Source: Elysia chlorotica (taxonomy: Eukaryota > Mollusca > Gastropoda > Plakobranchidae). Taken from it: a DNA stretch of 64,000 nucleotides. The notes below the pieces were generated by a model. It did not search any database. It saw nothing but the letters and a program-made list of their open reading frames with translations, and had not been told where the DNA came from. Made by a program: the position numbers and the translations under genes. Location: assembly GCA_003991915.1 (NCBI GenBank), contig RQTK01000337.1:369967-433966 (forward strand). Direction: 5' to 3'. Shown here piece by piece: positions 1-19,200 of this stretch; the stretch's first letter is position 1, and each line of letters opens with the position of its first letter.

Positions 1-82
1 TTATTAATAATTATTATAGCTGGCAATCCAGTATAGCATAAGTTAAACATTAATTAAGTATTAATGGGATTTCTATACTCGT

Positions 83-6381
<6,299 letters not shown>

Positions 6382-7269
6382 TCGATAACGAAACACAACA
6401 GACAAGATGGCGGACCAGTGAAATCGGCTCGGGGTATATACCGAAAAAGCACCCAAACATCATATCATAACATAGGAACACCAAGAGAAATAGTTAATGA
6501 TTAATGTATACAAACAGAGGTAATTTTAGTTTTTACCCACTGCGGTCCTGTCTATGTCTACATGACGGCTTTATTTGATATCTAGAGGGAAAGGTAATTG
6601 GGTCGATATTGACTAGACCTGTGAACTTAGTTAATTTAAGGCAAAACATTTATTGCCTTCACACTCCCCAGAATAAACAAATATAGATCTAGATCTATCT
6701 CAGTCTCAGACACGCCTGAATCTAAATCTAGATCTAGTCCTAGGGGCCTTCTAATCTAAGAGATCTTTTGAGACCAGACAAACCAAGAGTAGTAAATGAG
6801 AAGTGGTGTTCCAGTAACCCATCAGGTTGGATACTAGATCGACCGGCTTCTGGATGAGGAATATAGTGCATACCAAAAAAATTGCCAAATGAGGTCTCTG
6901 TAGTGCGGCCAGTGATCACCTAGATAATCTAGAAACTGTCTAGAATTCGAGATCTAGATCTAGATCTAGATCTAGTATTATTTTCTATTTCTAATAACCC
7001 GCTTTCGGTTGGTCTTGTTTCGGTTTCACTTTGCATTTCTTTTTTTATAACTAAATTACGGTTGTGCTCATTTTGTAGTCCTCGCAGTCGATTCAATGTT
7101 TGTTGTGGAAATAGTATTGTTAATTACCCATGGTTCAAATTGTTTCCTTAGTGATTGTTTTCATCATGGCGGCTAAAGTAAACTACCCTCAGCCTTGAAG
7201 CGCTTCCTTCACAATAACTTTGAAATAAATCGCTATATTTTGTGAAAAGAATCATCTTAATATCAAATC
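6382..7269. promoter_or_regulatory. presumed bidirectional promoter interval
   Basis: The 888 bp between the two opposed start codons hold no coding exon that I can see. A CCGCCATCTTG word (YY1-type core; minus-strand reading of 6403-6413) lies 22 bases before the minus-strand ATG. A related word, ATCATGGCGGC, lies at 7163-7173 on the plus strand, about 100 bases before the CFAP69 ATG. GATCTA repeats fill 6680-6760 and 6945-6976. There is no obvious TATA box. That this is one shared promoter is inference from the geometry. Confidence 0.45.
6945..6976. repeat. (GATCTA)n palindromic tandem repeat
   Basis: Four tandem gatcta units. The unit is self-complementary (AGATCT core). Related words are scattered from 6680 to 6760. 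Similar clusters occur near 52.03 kb and 61.1-61.5 kb. Confidence 0.85.
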
Positions 7270-10200
7270 ATGGCTCTCATTCAGCAACAATTTCAGACAA
7301 AGATGCACCATAGCAGCTCTGAATCTGAGAAAACAAGAATCCCGCTAGTTACCCATATTATCACTGATGAGGACTTGGGAATTTGTGAAGTCAGTTTCTT
7401 TACGTTTGTAAACATACATGTTACATTGTTAGGATCTTATGTGTTCCTCTTTTCCTTTTGTAAATTAAGTTTAAAATGTTCGCACAAGTTTTTGATGATA
7501 ACTAGAAAATTACCAGGATGAAATACATAATATAAATGACTGGTAAAGAGAGGAAGAGAGAGAGATGGAACATGTAGACTCTTAAAATCTAAATCTTAAC
7601 ATTGTTGTGGAATCCGCATCACTCATGCTTTGGTTAGCCAAAAGTTTCCATCCCAAACTTTGCTTGGGTGGAAGGCCACTTCCGTTTGGCTGTGAGAACT
7701 GCAGTTAACAAGAAAGAGCTGAAGATGACAGAAATGATTTTAGTCATTGGAGCTACATTCGGCTCAGCACCTCAGTCAACCAACCCATAGAATTATGTAC
7801 CACAGGCCATCACACTTTGATGGCGCTGTGAGCAGGGTTCGAACCTGCGCAAGAATATCCCATTGGATTTTAATAGAAAAAAATCATAACTTAGTTATGT
7901 AGATTGAAGAAGATTAATCTCAATTGTATCATTTCCTGAAGTGTTGTGGTGCATAGTCCATCCGATAAAATCTCTATCAGTTGTTTGTGACTTAAAACTG
8001 GGACCAAGGACAAGCACTAACCTTATAGCCAATATTATAACATTTTTATTAAATTGTGTAACATACCCTGTTTGGTCATGGGTGTTTTTTTTCATGCTTT
8101 ATTTAGACTCATTCTGAGAAGTGTCTTTTTTACTTTGAATATATTTTGTACCAGAATATATAATATGTAGTTTGCTGATTTTAAAACTGTTTTTCCTCTC
8201 GTTGTTATTCCAGTTTTAATTCATATTTTATTACAATTTTGTTTTTTATATAGGGTGCAAAGCTTCAGCCAGTCAACCTAAAGCGTATTATTAAGCTTCT
8301 CACTGATCCTCATTCGGTGAGTGATACCATTTGACTCATTTACTCTATGTATCTATTTATGCTGATTTAGAGGCTTTTTAATTAAATAATCATTATAAAT
8401 CCAAACATTTTTTAATGGAATCTTTTCTTACAATTTGAGACAACTCCTTCTTTTTATTTTTTGTTCCAGAAGTGAGTCATACACATTTGCCTTACTATTA
8501 TTAGCAGCAATATGAATTTTTAAACCTTAAGTTAACAGTTAACAAACAAATAAATGAGGACTGGTAACTTGTTTAAGTAAATTCAATCTGACGAAAAATT
8601 AGAAATTTAATGGGTAGTGTTTTTCTTACTAAAAATTAGTGAAAGGTTCTATAGTATTTTCAATTTAATCATTAACAGAATTAGAATAAAGGCATGCTTT
8701 CACAGTGTGATAACATTTTTGCTTTAATTCGAAAATATTTATTTTGTTATTCTGATACCACTTGACTGACACATATATAACTAAGTCTGCAAATATAATA
8801 CTTTGCCTTTTTTACTTTACAGTTGATGCTCTATGAAAGACATGTCCATGCTCTGTCTAGAATGGCCAGGCATTTTGCAAATGGCTTTGTATCCTTCGCT
8901 ATATATTTTATATGACACAATATAATTTTCTTTGAGAAAAGTGAGGTTGTGGATAAATAGTACTTACTTATTTCTTTACAACACCTAACAGTAAGCCAGA
9001 CTTAAATATCTTCCTTTCTAAACTGATCTCTGAGCAATTATATGAACAGAAGTAACCCAAGCTATCAACAAAATTATGCTATTGACAACCATAATCTTTT
9101 GGGGTGTCTCAGCTTGATAATTTTGAAATAGAGAATGTGATTAAATAAAATGGTTGCTTTGATGCCCCTGAAATTAAAGGCTTATTTTCTTCTTGTTTTT
9201 CCAATCATGGTCCAGATGTTGAATAGGAAACAAAAGAGCAGAGGTTGGGGGAGGGGGATTGTGCTTTAAAGAGATGCATAGTTATTGACGCCTGTTTTAC
9301 TTTTAAAAAAGGCAAAAGCAAGATTAAACAGTATTCTTTTTAAAATGATTGACATGTTTTGAAAACCAATTAAATGAGCTGCTTTTTATCCTTAACTGTT
9401 TCACAAGCCTATGAAAGACTTGGTGCAAGTGTTCAAAATTTTGAATGTTTGTGCTGACAGGGTTGATTCCAACCCAATTTATGAACAGCCAATCCTGGAA
9501 ATTCTGAAGCTATGCAGTCTTCCATTCTTGATGGAAAAGTCCTCAGACGAGCTTGTCTACGAACAAATTGTTGTGGAGTCGGTTTCACAACTTGGTACGT
9601 CCTATGTTGTCATACTGTTATAAGTCTTTTTAAATAATGTTTAAAAAATTAAAGTTTTATTGTTATGCTTTATTTAGCGACAATAAGAGAAAAAAACTTC
9701 TAGACAGACTGTAATGATGGAGGCAGTTAAAATGATTTATTGTAATTTATCTATTTTCAAAATCACTTTTTTTTTTCTTCTCTAAAACTTTCAACCAGTC
9801 GTTAGGGGAGGGGTGGGGAAGGTAAATTTTGAGGATAATCATTTTGCCTAGTTTATTGCCTAGATCCTCCGCGATTTTGTATGTGCAGCTATTTTTTCCA
9901 CATTTTCCTCCTTATACACAACACAACTAAAATCAAGGAGGTTTTCTTTGAACTGTATCGATAATATAGTATTACCTGATCGGTCCCATGTGCGCGAAAA
10001 GTTGTAACTCAACTGTATCACAAAGGAAATCGGGAAATTTTACCCTTGAGCGGTAACGAAAATATATCTACAGTGTCAACGGATTGGACCTGTGTCTGTT
10101 AAAACAATGCGATAATGCAAATACATGTATAATATGAAAGCGTCAGTTACTTCTGCGACTGACACAGGTATCCTTATTACTGTCACTGGCATTGTGTTGC

Positions 10201-13200
10201 TTTAGGTTGCTTTCGTTTTGATTCGCTTCCCGTGGATGTTTGCATCTAATTGCACTTTCTAGTTCAAGCTTTTCCAGTGCCTCAGCAATCGTAATTTTTT
10301 AAAATAATGTTAAAATGCAGGGACAGGGAATTGTTGGGTTTTTTTCTACCTGTTCGGAACCCGAGGAACCATCGAAGAAAAAAAAAACATCAACAACAAG
10401 CAAACCTCAGATATTGTGAGGGCTGAAAATTCGGTAATAAGAATATAAAAGAAACTTTATATTTTCTTGGTAACTTCTTTACAGTTCTGAGCTTTACTGA
10501 AATATCCGATATGTTGCCCGTTGCTAATTCATGATGATACCTCCAAACAATCCAAACTGCATTTTCCTACTTATCTAAGGCAAGTAGATGGCATGATTAT
10601 CTCACTGGAATGTTTTTGACACTTGTGAGTTTGAAGACCAAATGCTTAAATTTTTGTTGAAGGTAATACAATAATTTTCATCCACAATTAAAATCAACCT
10701 TTGTGCATTATGATCACTGGTTCATTCGCTGTCAAAATGTTCTTAATGAAATGGCCACCATTGTTGAGAAGGTTTTGAGTTCGATCCCCAACTTGGAGAA
10801 AAAAAATTTTGGCACTCCAGAACGTAATGGGTAACTGGAGCTCTTAAGTCATGGAAAAAAAAGTGTGGTGAGGGATTTCATGGCAACCTATGCCAATGCA
10901 TCCTACACCAACTGCCAAGAAAAATAAACAGAACTTGTGGTGACCCAATTCTCGCCAAGAGTATGAGAAAAAATTTACTTTAATTATGTCTTTCAGATTA
11001 ATGAATAAAGGTAAAATGTGTATTTTAAATTTATTACATTTTTTATATTTATTGTCATTGATGTTTACAAAGGGTATATTTCTAAGTCTTTAAAAACCTT
11101 TCTTTTACAGGCTATTTGATGAGAATTCCAAGTTCAGATGTAAGAAAACAAATATGCAACACCCTTTTAAAATTTACTACAATGAAAGTAGCACAGTCAG
11201 TCCAATGTAAGTCTGTAGTAAAACATAACAATGATATTTTATGCACTTATAGGGATGGAAATTTAGTTTTAATTAATTTTTTATGATAAATTGGTGATAG
11301 ATAATAGATTCTTTTTTTTATAATCTAAGCATTACTTGATGAGCGCTCAAACCGATTATATACCTTCAGTTTAAAGGTATCCACTTGGAAAGTGCAAATA
11401 TCATTGTTGAAGAGACAATTACTTGAAGGAAAATGTTTGATTACTTTCACAATTTTTAATTATTCCATCAATGAATACTTGTATGTATACATGAACTCAT
11501 CCTTCTTAACATATACCAGCCACATTTTTTAGAGGGAGGTAAAAAGGCAACTCTTTTCAGTTTCTATCAAACTTTAATTGGTATTAACTAAGTTCAAAGT
11601 ACTCAATTAGGCCTACAATTATTTTGGGGCAAATAAAACTGGTTTGATTTTTAAACACATATGATTCCTGTGTGGCTTCACATGTTTAGAGGGACGAAAT
11701 ACCTCGGGGGAAAAGATTCCAAATCAATACATATTCTGGGTTCAGAAAAAAATAAAATTGATGATGTGTTACTGTAATGCTTCCTTGTAAGCTAAATTTC
11801 CGTTTTATATATGGGTTCTTTCATGAAGCTTGTTGCTTTTTTATGTACAAAGGTTTGAAGCCAACAACTCTTGATTACAACAATAAGATGGTGGAGTTCA
11901 GTGATATATCAGAAACACTTGTAAAGGTGAGTTTTTGTTTTTTTGGGTGTTTGGTTATTGTTGCTTTTTTTAGGGGGAGGAGGTGGGTGAAAATTGGGGT
12001 GCTGTGTTTTACATTTTTATAATGTTCTTAACTAGAGTGAATTTTCTTTCTCTAATTTTTAGCATTATATAAATGTAGCTTTTGCTATTGGCTAGACCAA
12101 TGTTAATCACAAAATCCATGATGAGAGTTGATGTTATGATGTTCTGAGTGAAAGGCCAGTTTACTTTGAGTTTTAAAAGCTCAAAGACTAGATAAACGAA
12201 AGGATGCTACTTGGGGATATTATTGTTCTGACTTGGATGATAATATTTAATAACTACTAAGAGTTAAGAATATATTTTATAATTCTCAAGGATTTGTAAC
12301 AGTCTTAATCTCACTATAGTACCCAAATACATTCAGTAAAGTATTTTTGTTGAGGGATTTGTTCAAAGTCAAATTTTATTGGCCTTTCTTTTTAAACCTT
12401 AAATTATGATGACAGTTGATGACCAAAAAAAATTATCAGCCATGTCGAATACTGCTGATGGAAAAAATGTGATTAGTCTGATAGCTTTGGAGTTGGGGGG
12501 AAAAAACCTAGACGGAGCTGCTTTTTTCTCAAGACATTATCGTAATTATAAGCAGTGTTTCCCTCATTGTAGATGGTTGAGTTATCTGTCACTCTATTTC
12601 AGTCATTGGCTTTGTTGGAGACAGACTTACCATCAAAACTAAAAGTTTTAGAGATTTTGCAGCTGTTTTCAAAATCATCAGGTAAGATTGGTTATAAAAA
12701 AAAAAATTTTATGTGTGGTCAAGATTTTGAAGCATTGGTTCCACCTATATTTTAAGCAAAGTTTATCCAAAACAAAGAAAGACATTGATTGGTTACATAG
12801 CTGTGTTAGGAAGCTGGGGGGTTTTATCCTTTTGTTGAAAAACCTTCTCTGTACATTTACAAATGAAATGTCTTGATTAAATAATTATTGGATGATGAAA
12901 AGACTTCATATGCTCCATCATATTCATGACACACATGATATTTCAAGTCAGTCTCTTTTACTATCTATTTATGTTTGATTTTCTATCAAATGACTGAATC
13001 TTTTTATGGTTTTCACCTTGTTTGTTGTCAGCAAAGAACTGCGACCAAATGTTATTTGTAGATGGAGGTAGGAGGATTTGCTCTCGGTTGATGGATCCTG
13101 ATCCAAGTGGCCAGCTTTTATTTCGCAGTGTGGACATTCTCTGGAATTTGATGGAAAATGGAGACAAGGCTGTTCTTGCAAAGCAGCTGAACAACCTTTC

Positions 13201-16200
13201 CTGCATAAGGTATAAAGTTAAGATAGTATTATTTTTGTTGTATTTTGTCTTACTGTTAGTACTAATCAACTGATTTTTAATAAAACTTTTGACAATGTAA
13301 GTTTGTTAAATTTTTTCACATTTTTTTTTTTTAATTTCATTGATATTTCCAATGCTTTTGAGTTTTACTACAGTAAAACATGCCTACAGCGGGATTTTCC
13401 GACCCAGATAGGGATGGTCCCGCTGTAGCAGGTGCCGCTATAGTTGAGCACTACTGTATTGCCAAAGGCTGCACAAAAATAAACTGCATTATTTATTATG
13501 ATTTAACCAAAGGTAATATATTGAAGAAAGTTTTAATTGTATGATTCTCTCTTTTTAGTGAAATAAAATGGGAAAAAATTGATAACTAGAGGAGGGAAAG
13601 GGATTATTTATAAAGTGGAAATAGTTGTGTTTCTTTTGTGTGTTTTTAATGAAGTAAAATTTAAAATTATGTTTCATCTGAAGCCAACTACGAGATGCCT
13701 TTGTGTACCAGTTGACTCAGGGATACAGCCACTACGATCGACAGCTGCGAAATGATCTACTTGTTCTAGCCACACTGGTTGCAACCCAGTGCCCTGAAAC
13801 ACCTTTTGTTGAGACAGGCTTTGCTAAACAGCTTACATTATTTGCTACTTTCCAAGAAGGTAAGACAGAAAATTTCATGTGTCTTTGTTTTTTCATTTTT
13901 TTTTATTATTGTAAGTGGGCATTATTTTAGCGTAAATTTATTGTGTGTAAAATAGATCAGTATAAATTTATGCATTATTGATGCTTCTTGTCAAATTTTT
14001 TTTAGAGATTTTAAAGGAAATTAAAGCCACTCTTTCTTCCAATTTTCTTTCTAGTGAAGTCTCACAATGCACTTGTGCGGCACCTGAAGCTGTTGACAAA
14101 TCATGAGGACTTTGAGCTGCGCAAGCTGCTGTTCAACATTTTAGTTGTTCTCAGTAAAGACACTACTGTTGTTTCAGTGAGTGACACATGAGTAGTTGAT
14201 TGTAACATAAACTAGTGATGGATAAGTAGTATTGTTTTGATTATATATTTATGAAGATTTTTTCTTTACTTCAAAGAAGTTTTATCTACTAAATAGATCT
14301 CATCTTTCTTGAAATTTTCGATCTTTTTTTTTTTTACAAACCTTAAAAGTGCATTTTTTCTTTACTTCAAAATTATGTCTTGATAAAGGAACGCGAATAA
14401 CATTTGTTCTAGCTTTCATTTTATAGTAAACTAGTCTTTTTCATTACTTGATAATTTCACAGATCCTATCGGAAGGACATTTGCTGCTGGCCCTCTTCTC
14501 ATTTGTGCGAGCAAATGATCGTAAAACTGGCCCACGTGAATGGACACCAGCTCAGTTTGAGGAGCTTCAACTGCAAGCAATGGCTTCTCTGTGCACACTA
14601 TGTCCCCTTATGTTAGAGGACTATATGACCTGTCAAGGGTCTACACGCCTCCTTCTTTTACTTGAATGGTGTGTCGGCCCAGGTTTGTTATTTCTTTTTT
14701 ACTTTTTTCATTTCATTTTTACTGATGGGTTTTATCTACTTTCTTTAGACCTATTTCAGCTGCCTATAGGCTCCTCCCATTCATTCAAAAATATAATTTT
14801 TAAAAGGTTTCCAAATTTTCGTGTAGAAACACTTATGGAGACTGGCTTTTCTTTTTAAGCCTATGATAGGGTTGCTTAGCTGACGTCTTTCTCCTTAACA
14901 TTTATTATGTGCTCTTTATAGAGAGGGAGAGAGAGCTTTGTATCCTAGGTTTCGCTGAAGAATCTTTTACATCGACATCGTTTATTATTAAAGTCAGCTT
15001 TCTTATGATCATCGTTAAGGTGCTTGATAATATAGTTATGCCCAAAGCTCATTATGCAATCACTTCTTCTAGAAGCCTATGTACAATTTCTTTTTATAAT
15101 TTTGTTACAGTTTGTATTTGCTAAAGATCGGAAGATGTATTTGGCTTTCATAAGGCATGACTGTGTTGAATGAATGCAAAGAAATATATTTTAAGACAAA
15201 AAGTCACAAAATCTTTTTTGGGTTCACTCTGATCTCATACTATTTCAAATCCATCTCTTTCTGTGTTGAAACAGTAAATTTACAATTCTCTCCCTTTTTC
15301 GGACTGTGCCATACTCTCAAATTCAGATGAGTTTTGTGGCCAAGGCAACAGTTTCCATGGTACAAGTGGACGTGGCAGTAAAAAGGCTCAGATGCGTCAC
15401 TGCCTGCGGCTGATGCGCAGTGTCGTCTCTACAGAGGATGAGTTCTTGCTTCAGGATTTGGCTGATCAAGGCGCTATTAACCAACTAATTGGTTTGTATA
15501 AATCCTATTTTTTTTAACTGAGCTGTCATAGAAAACTGTCAATACGGGTGTGTACACTAAGAACATGAAAAAATAGATTCACATGCCAGATAACAGAAAT
15601 GGATTCAAGTTTGTACATTAAGAACATGAAAAAATAGATTTACATGCCAGATAACAGAAATGGATTCAAGTAGGTACTCTAAACTAAAAAATTAAATTGC
15701 ATTTTGGCTTCCAATTGTTATTGATCTGGATATAAGAATTATGACACCAAATTCAACTGTATAGCTTGGTTTTGAAGAAGTTACCCAATTTAAAAAATTT
15801 GAAAAATTTCCCATTTTCCGCAACTGCGCAATGAACCAAGTTCGGAGCTTCATGTGAAAATAACTACAGACCCGAAGTTGATCATTTTTGTGTTACACAC
15901 TCTATACTGAATGAGTTTTTTTCAAGCGTTTCAAACAAGAAACTAAGGATTTTTATCAACTCAAACTCCGAACACATCTGTTTTTTACACTTTTTCTCAC
16001 AAGTGTGACAAAAAGAGACAAATCATTAATTTTCAAAAAAATCATTAAAGATAATAGAATGCATGCATGCTTGTAAATTTGAAATAAGATCACAGAAAAG
16101 GCAAGGTTTGCCATCACGAACGCACTGCCTTGAATTAACTTAAGCGATGTAGATGCTGCTCAAGAGCACTTTCGCCTATAGAAAATAATGGAGGCGAATC

Positions 16201-19200
16201 ATCTTCTGGAATAGGGGTGGCAGCCTGGAGCCAAAATAAACCTTTGCTCCGTGTCACCTATAAACCATAGTAAAAAGAGTATAAATATCATTCAAAAAAA
16301 ACATAACTACACTCTTTATATGGGTAGTATAAATTATAATTTTATATTTGATTGAAAAGTAAAAAAGCTTGAGTTTTTTTCATAAGCTGTCTCCATCCGT
16401 TAAAAAAAATTGAACTCGCCCATCCAATGTTGCGGCAGTCTCGTTGTTTTGGTTGAGAAACTGCCAATGAAAACTCTTATTTTTAGCGTAAAATGACAAT
16501 CTATGGGATAAAAAAAATATCTTTTAAACTTGAACATCTTATCAAAGTATTTATCTTAATTTTGTTGTAATCTGTCTATTTTCGAAGAACTTGAAAGCAC
16601 TTCATTCCAAGGGCTTGCTGAATCTCTTTGTAAGATCTATCTAGATTTAGAGTAGGCCTACAGAGGCTCTATCTAGATTAGATGTAATAAAAATTTGGGG
16701 TTTTAACGGTAATGATAGAATATGTGAAAGGTTTTCATTGTAAAAAATGATAAAATGGCATGAAATTAGCATCTGAGTGCTGTTGTATGGCAAAACATTT
16801 TTAAAAAAAGTTGCTCGCCAATCGTAGAGGCCTAGATGGCCGTCATTGTGGACTGGCAGCTATATAAAATTTTCTGTTTCTGAAGTCCATGGATCAGTGA
16901 CTGAAAGCTGACGCGTTTTTGGTCAGGGGTGCCTCTATTCTTTTGCCTTGCGCATGAATCAGACTCAGATTCATTTTAACAGAGAAATTGACGAGTTTTA
17001 CAGTGACATATTTTTAAAGTTGAAATTCCGACCCTTTCCGGAAAAATCGACTACAAAATTTTCAAAGTGAAATTTCTCAAAGTAAAACTTATATATTACT
17101 ATATAGAAAAATACATTAAAAAAAATTTTATCTTTCGCACATTTTTAACAAATCTACAAGAATCTGCTATCAGTCCGATTCACGTGCAAGGTCTTTAAAT
17201 AGACCCCGAGATCCCGGTCGCTATTTATGCCAGTTTATCATAGTTTTAGACGCAATGAAAGACCACTATTCATTTTATGAAGCAGCAGGTATTATACAAC
17301 AATCAAAACAGCACAGACAAAGCTTTTTAATGATATCTTTCATTTTAAAATATGTTCAATAGTTTTTATACACCAACTGAGTGAGTACCCTCGTTCTACA
17401 GATCAGTTTGTGCCTGAGCCAAAAAAGAAAAACCTGTTTAGAGAACCTAATTCAAGAGATATTTGGATTGCATCATACAAGAGAAATTCACTTGTATCCC
17501 TGTCTAATAGTATCAAGATTTATTCAAACAAACATCTATTTAGTATTCATTTAAAAAATTGAATTTAAAAAAATAATTATAAAAAAAACTATGGCATACA
17601 TTGGTGAGATATAAAAATTTTTTTTTTTTTAATTTAAAATTGACATTACACTCAGCTGATTAAAAATTGTTTTCCTACATAAAAAATCGCTTCAAAAGCA
17701 ACTTATCATTCACTTTCCCTTTACATATTAATTTTGTTTGCAAGACACGTGCACGAAATGTAAGTGAGAAAAAATATTTTTGTTAGTCATTTCATCGCAT
17801 TATTTTTTGTTAAGATGCCTATTCCATGATTATGGGTGACTTCATTATTGAAGATTTTTGTCTCATTTTTTGAGAGATGACGTTGTTTTTTATATTGTGA
17901 ACTTGTTTTGTATGCTCCATTTTTATGTTTGCCTCTACTTATTAATGTTACGATTTTTTTTGTGAAAATAATTATGTTTAAAAAACGCAACTAATATAAG
18001 TAATTGTGAGTCTTGACTGACAGATTTGTAATTATTGTAATAAGTTGAAATAGTCTTTTGAGTTTCTATCTGTTTAAAAATATTCCAAAACCATCCCTCG
18101 TCATATCCTTAGTAGCCTTTGTTATTGATTTTACAGTCACTTTTATGACCATGGGTTGAAATTTAAAAAATTAATTTAAATATAACTTGATTTAAAATTA
18201 AATATGTTCATAAAACCATGGTTATGCAAGATGGTAAGAAGATAATGAGACATATCTCTTTCAAATAGGGGTACTGAATACAGCTTTCACCCAGAGAACG
18301 GAAGAAAATGATGCAGTTGAGATTGAGATGCAGTCAGACATACTGTTCATCCTCTCATGTCTGTGTGATGGGGATATGCATAGAAAGGTAGAGAAAAGAT
18401 GCTTTTGCCAAAATTACTTTTGTTTTGGCTCTTATCAGTTAAAATGAAAGATAGATTTTGCAAGCCTTCTATCAAAAGATATTCATATAGTTTGACACAA
18501 AATATTCGAATTATCAAAAAGTATTTAGGCATCTCTTACTTATTTTAGAATATTTTGAGACAATGGGTTGGAAAAATCTGCATAATTGACTTTGTATTGA
18601 TTACAATGTTTCTGCCTTCTGACTTCTACAACTTACAAGAACACAACACTTACTGAGAGATCATTGCATGTAGATTTTGCTATATTTTTAAGAAACTATT
18701 AAATCTTCAGTTTTTAAAAATTGCTAAATACTCAACACTAGCTATAATGTTCTGTGTAATGAAAACATTTTCTGTATGTTTTTAGCACGAACCATGATAT
18801 ATTGTATATTTTGTCTGCAATTTTAGGAACTTTTTGGAATACAAGGAGTAGACATGGTTGTTAGATACCTGCGCACAGACACAAAACTCCTAAGCAGTGG
18901 TCTTGGACATCACAAGTTGTTGTTGGCTTCAATTGACTGTACATGGTAAATGTAACAAGATGTTCTTGACATGGTCATGTTATAACCAAAACTCTAATTT
19001 TTTTATCATTGATACAGTGTATGTTTTACAAAATTGGATTTTTTGTTAATGTTACATTCATTTAACTGTGATATTTACATTGACATCTTTATATGTTGAA
19101 AGGAAGTTTTAAACCTTAACAATAGAAATGTCTGCTTTTTACCTTATTAAATAGCTTGGTAGATTTTTCAATTGTTTTGATATAGCCTTGTAGTGAGTTT

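Noticed and set aside
7000-7269. RFX X-box upstream of the ciliary gene CFAP69
   Set aside because: No sequence matches GTNRCC followed by RGYAAC with acceptable spacing; words such as acccatggttc are too weak.
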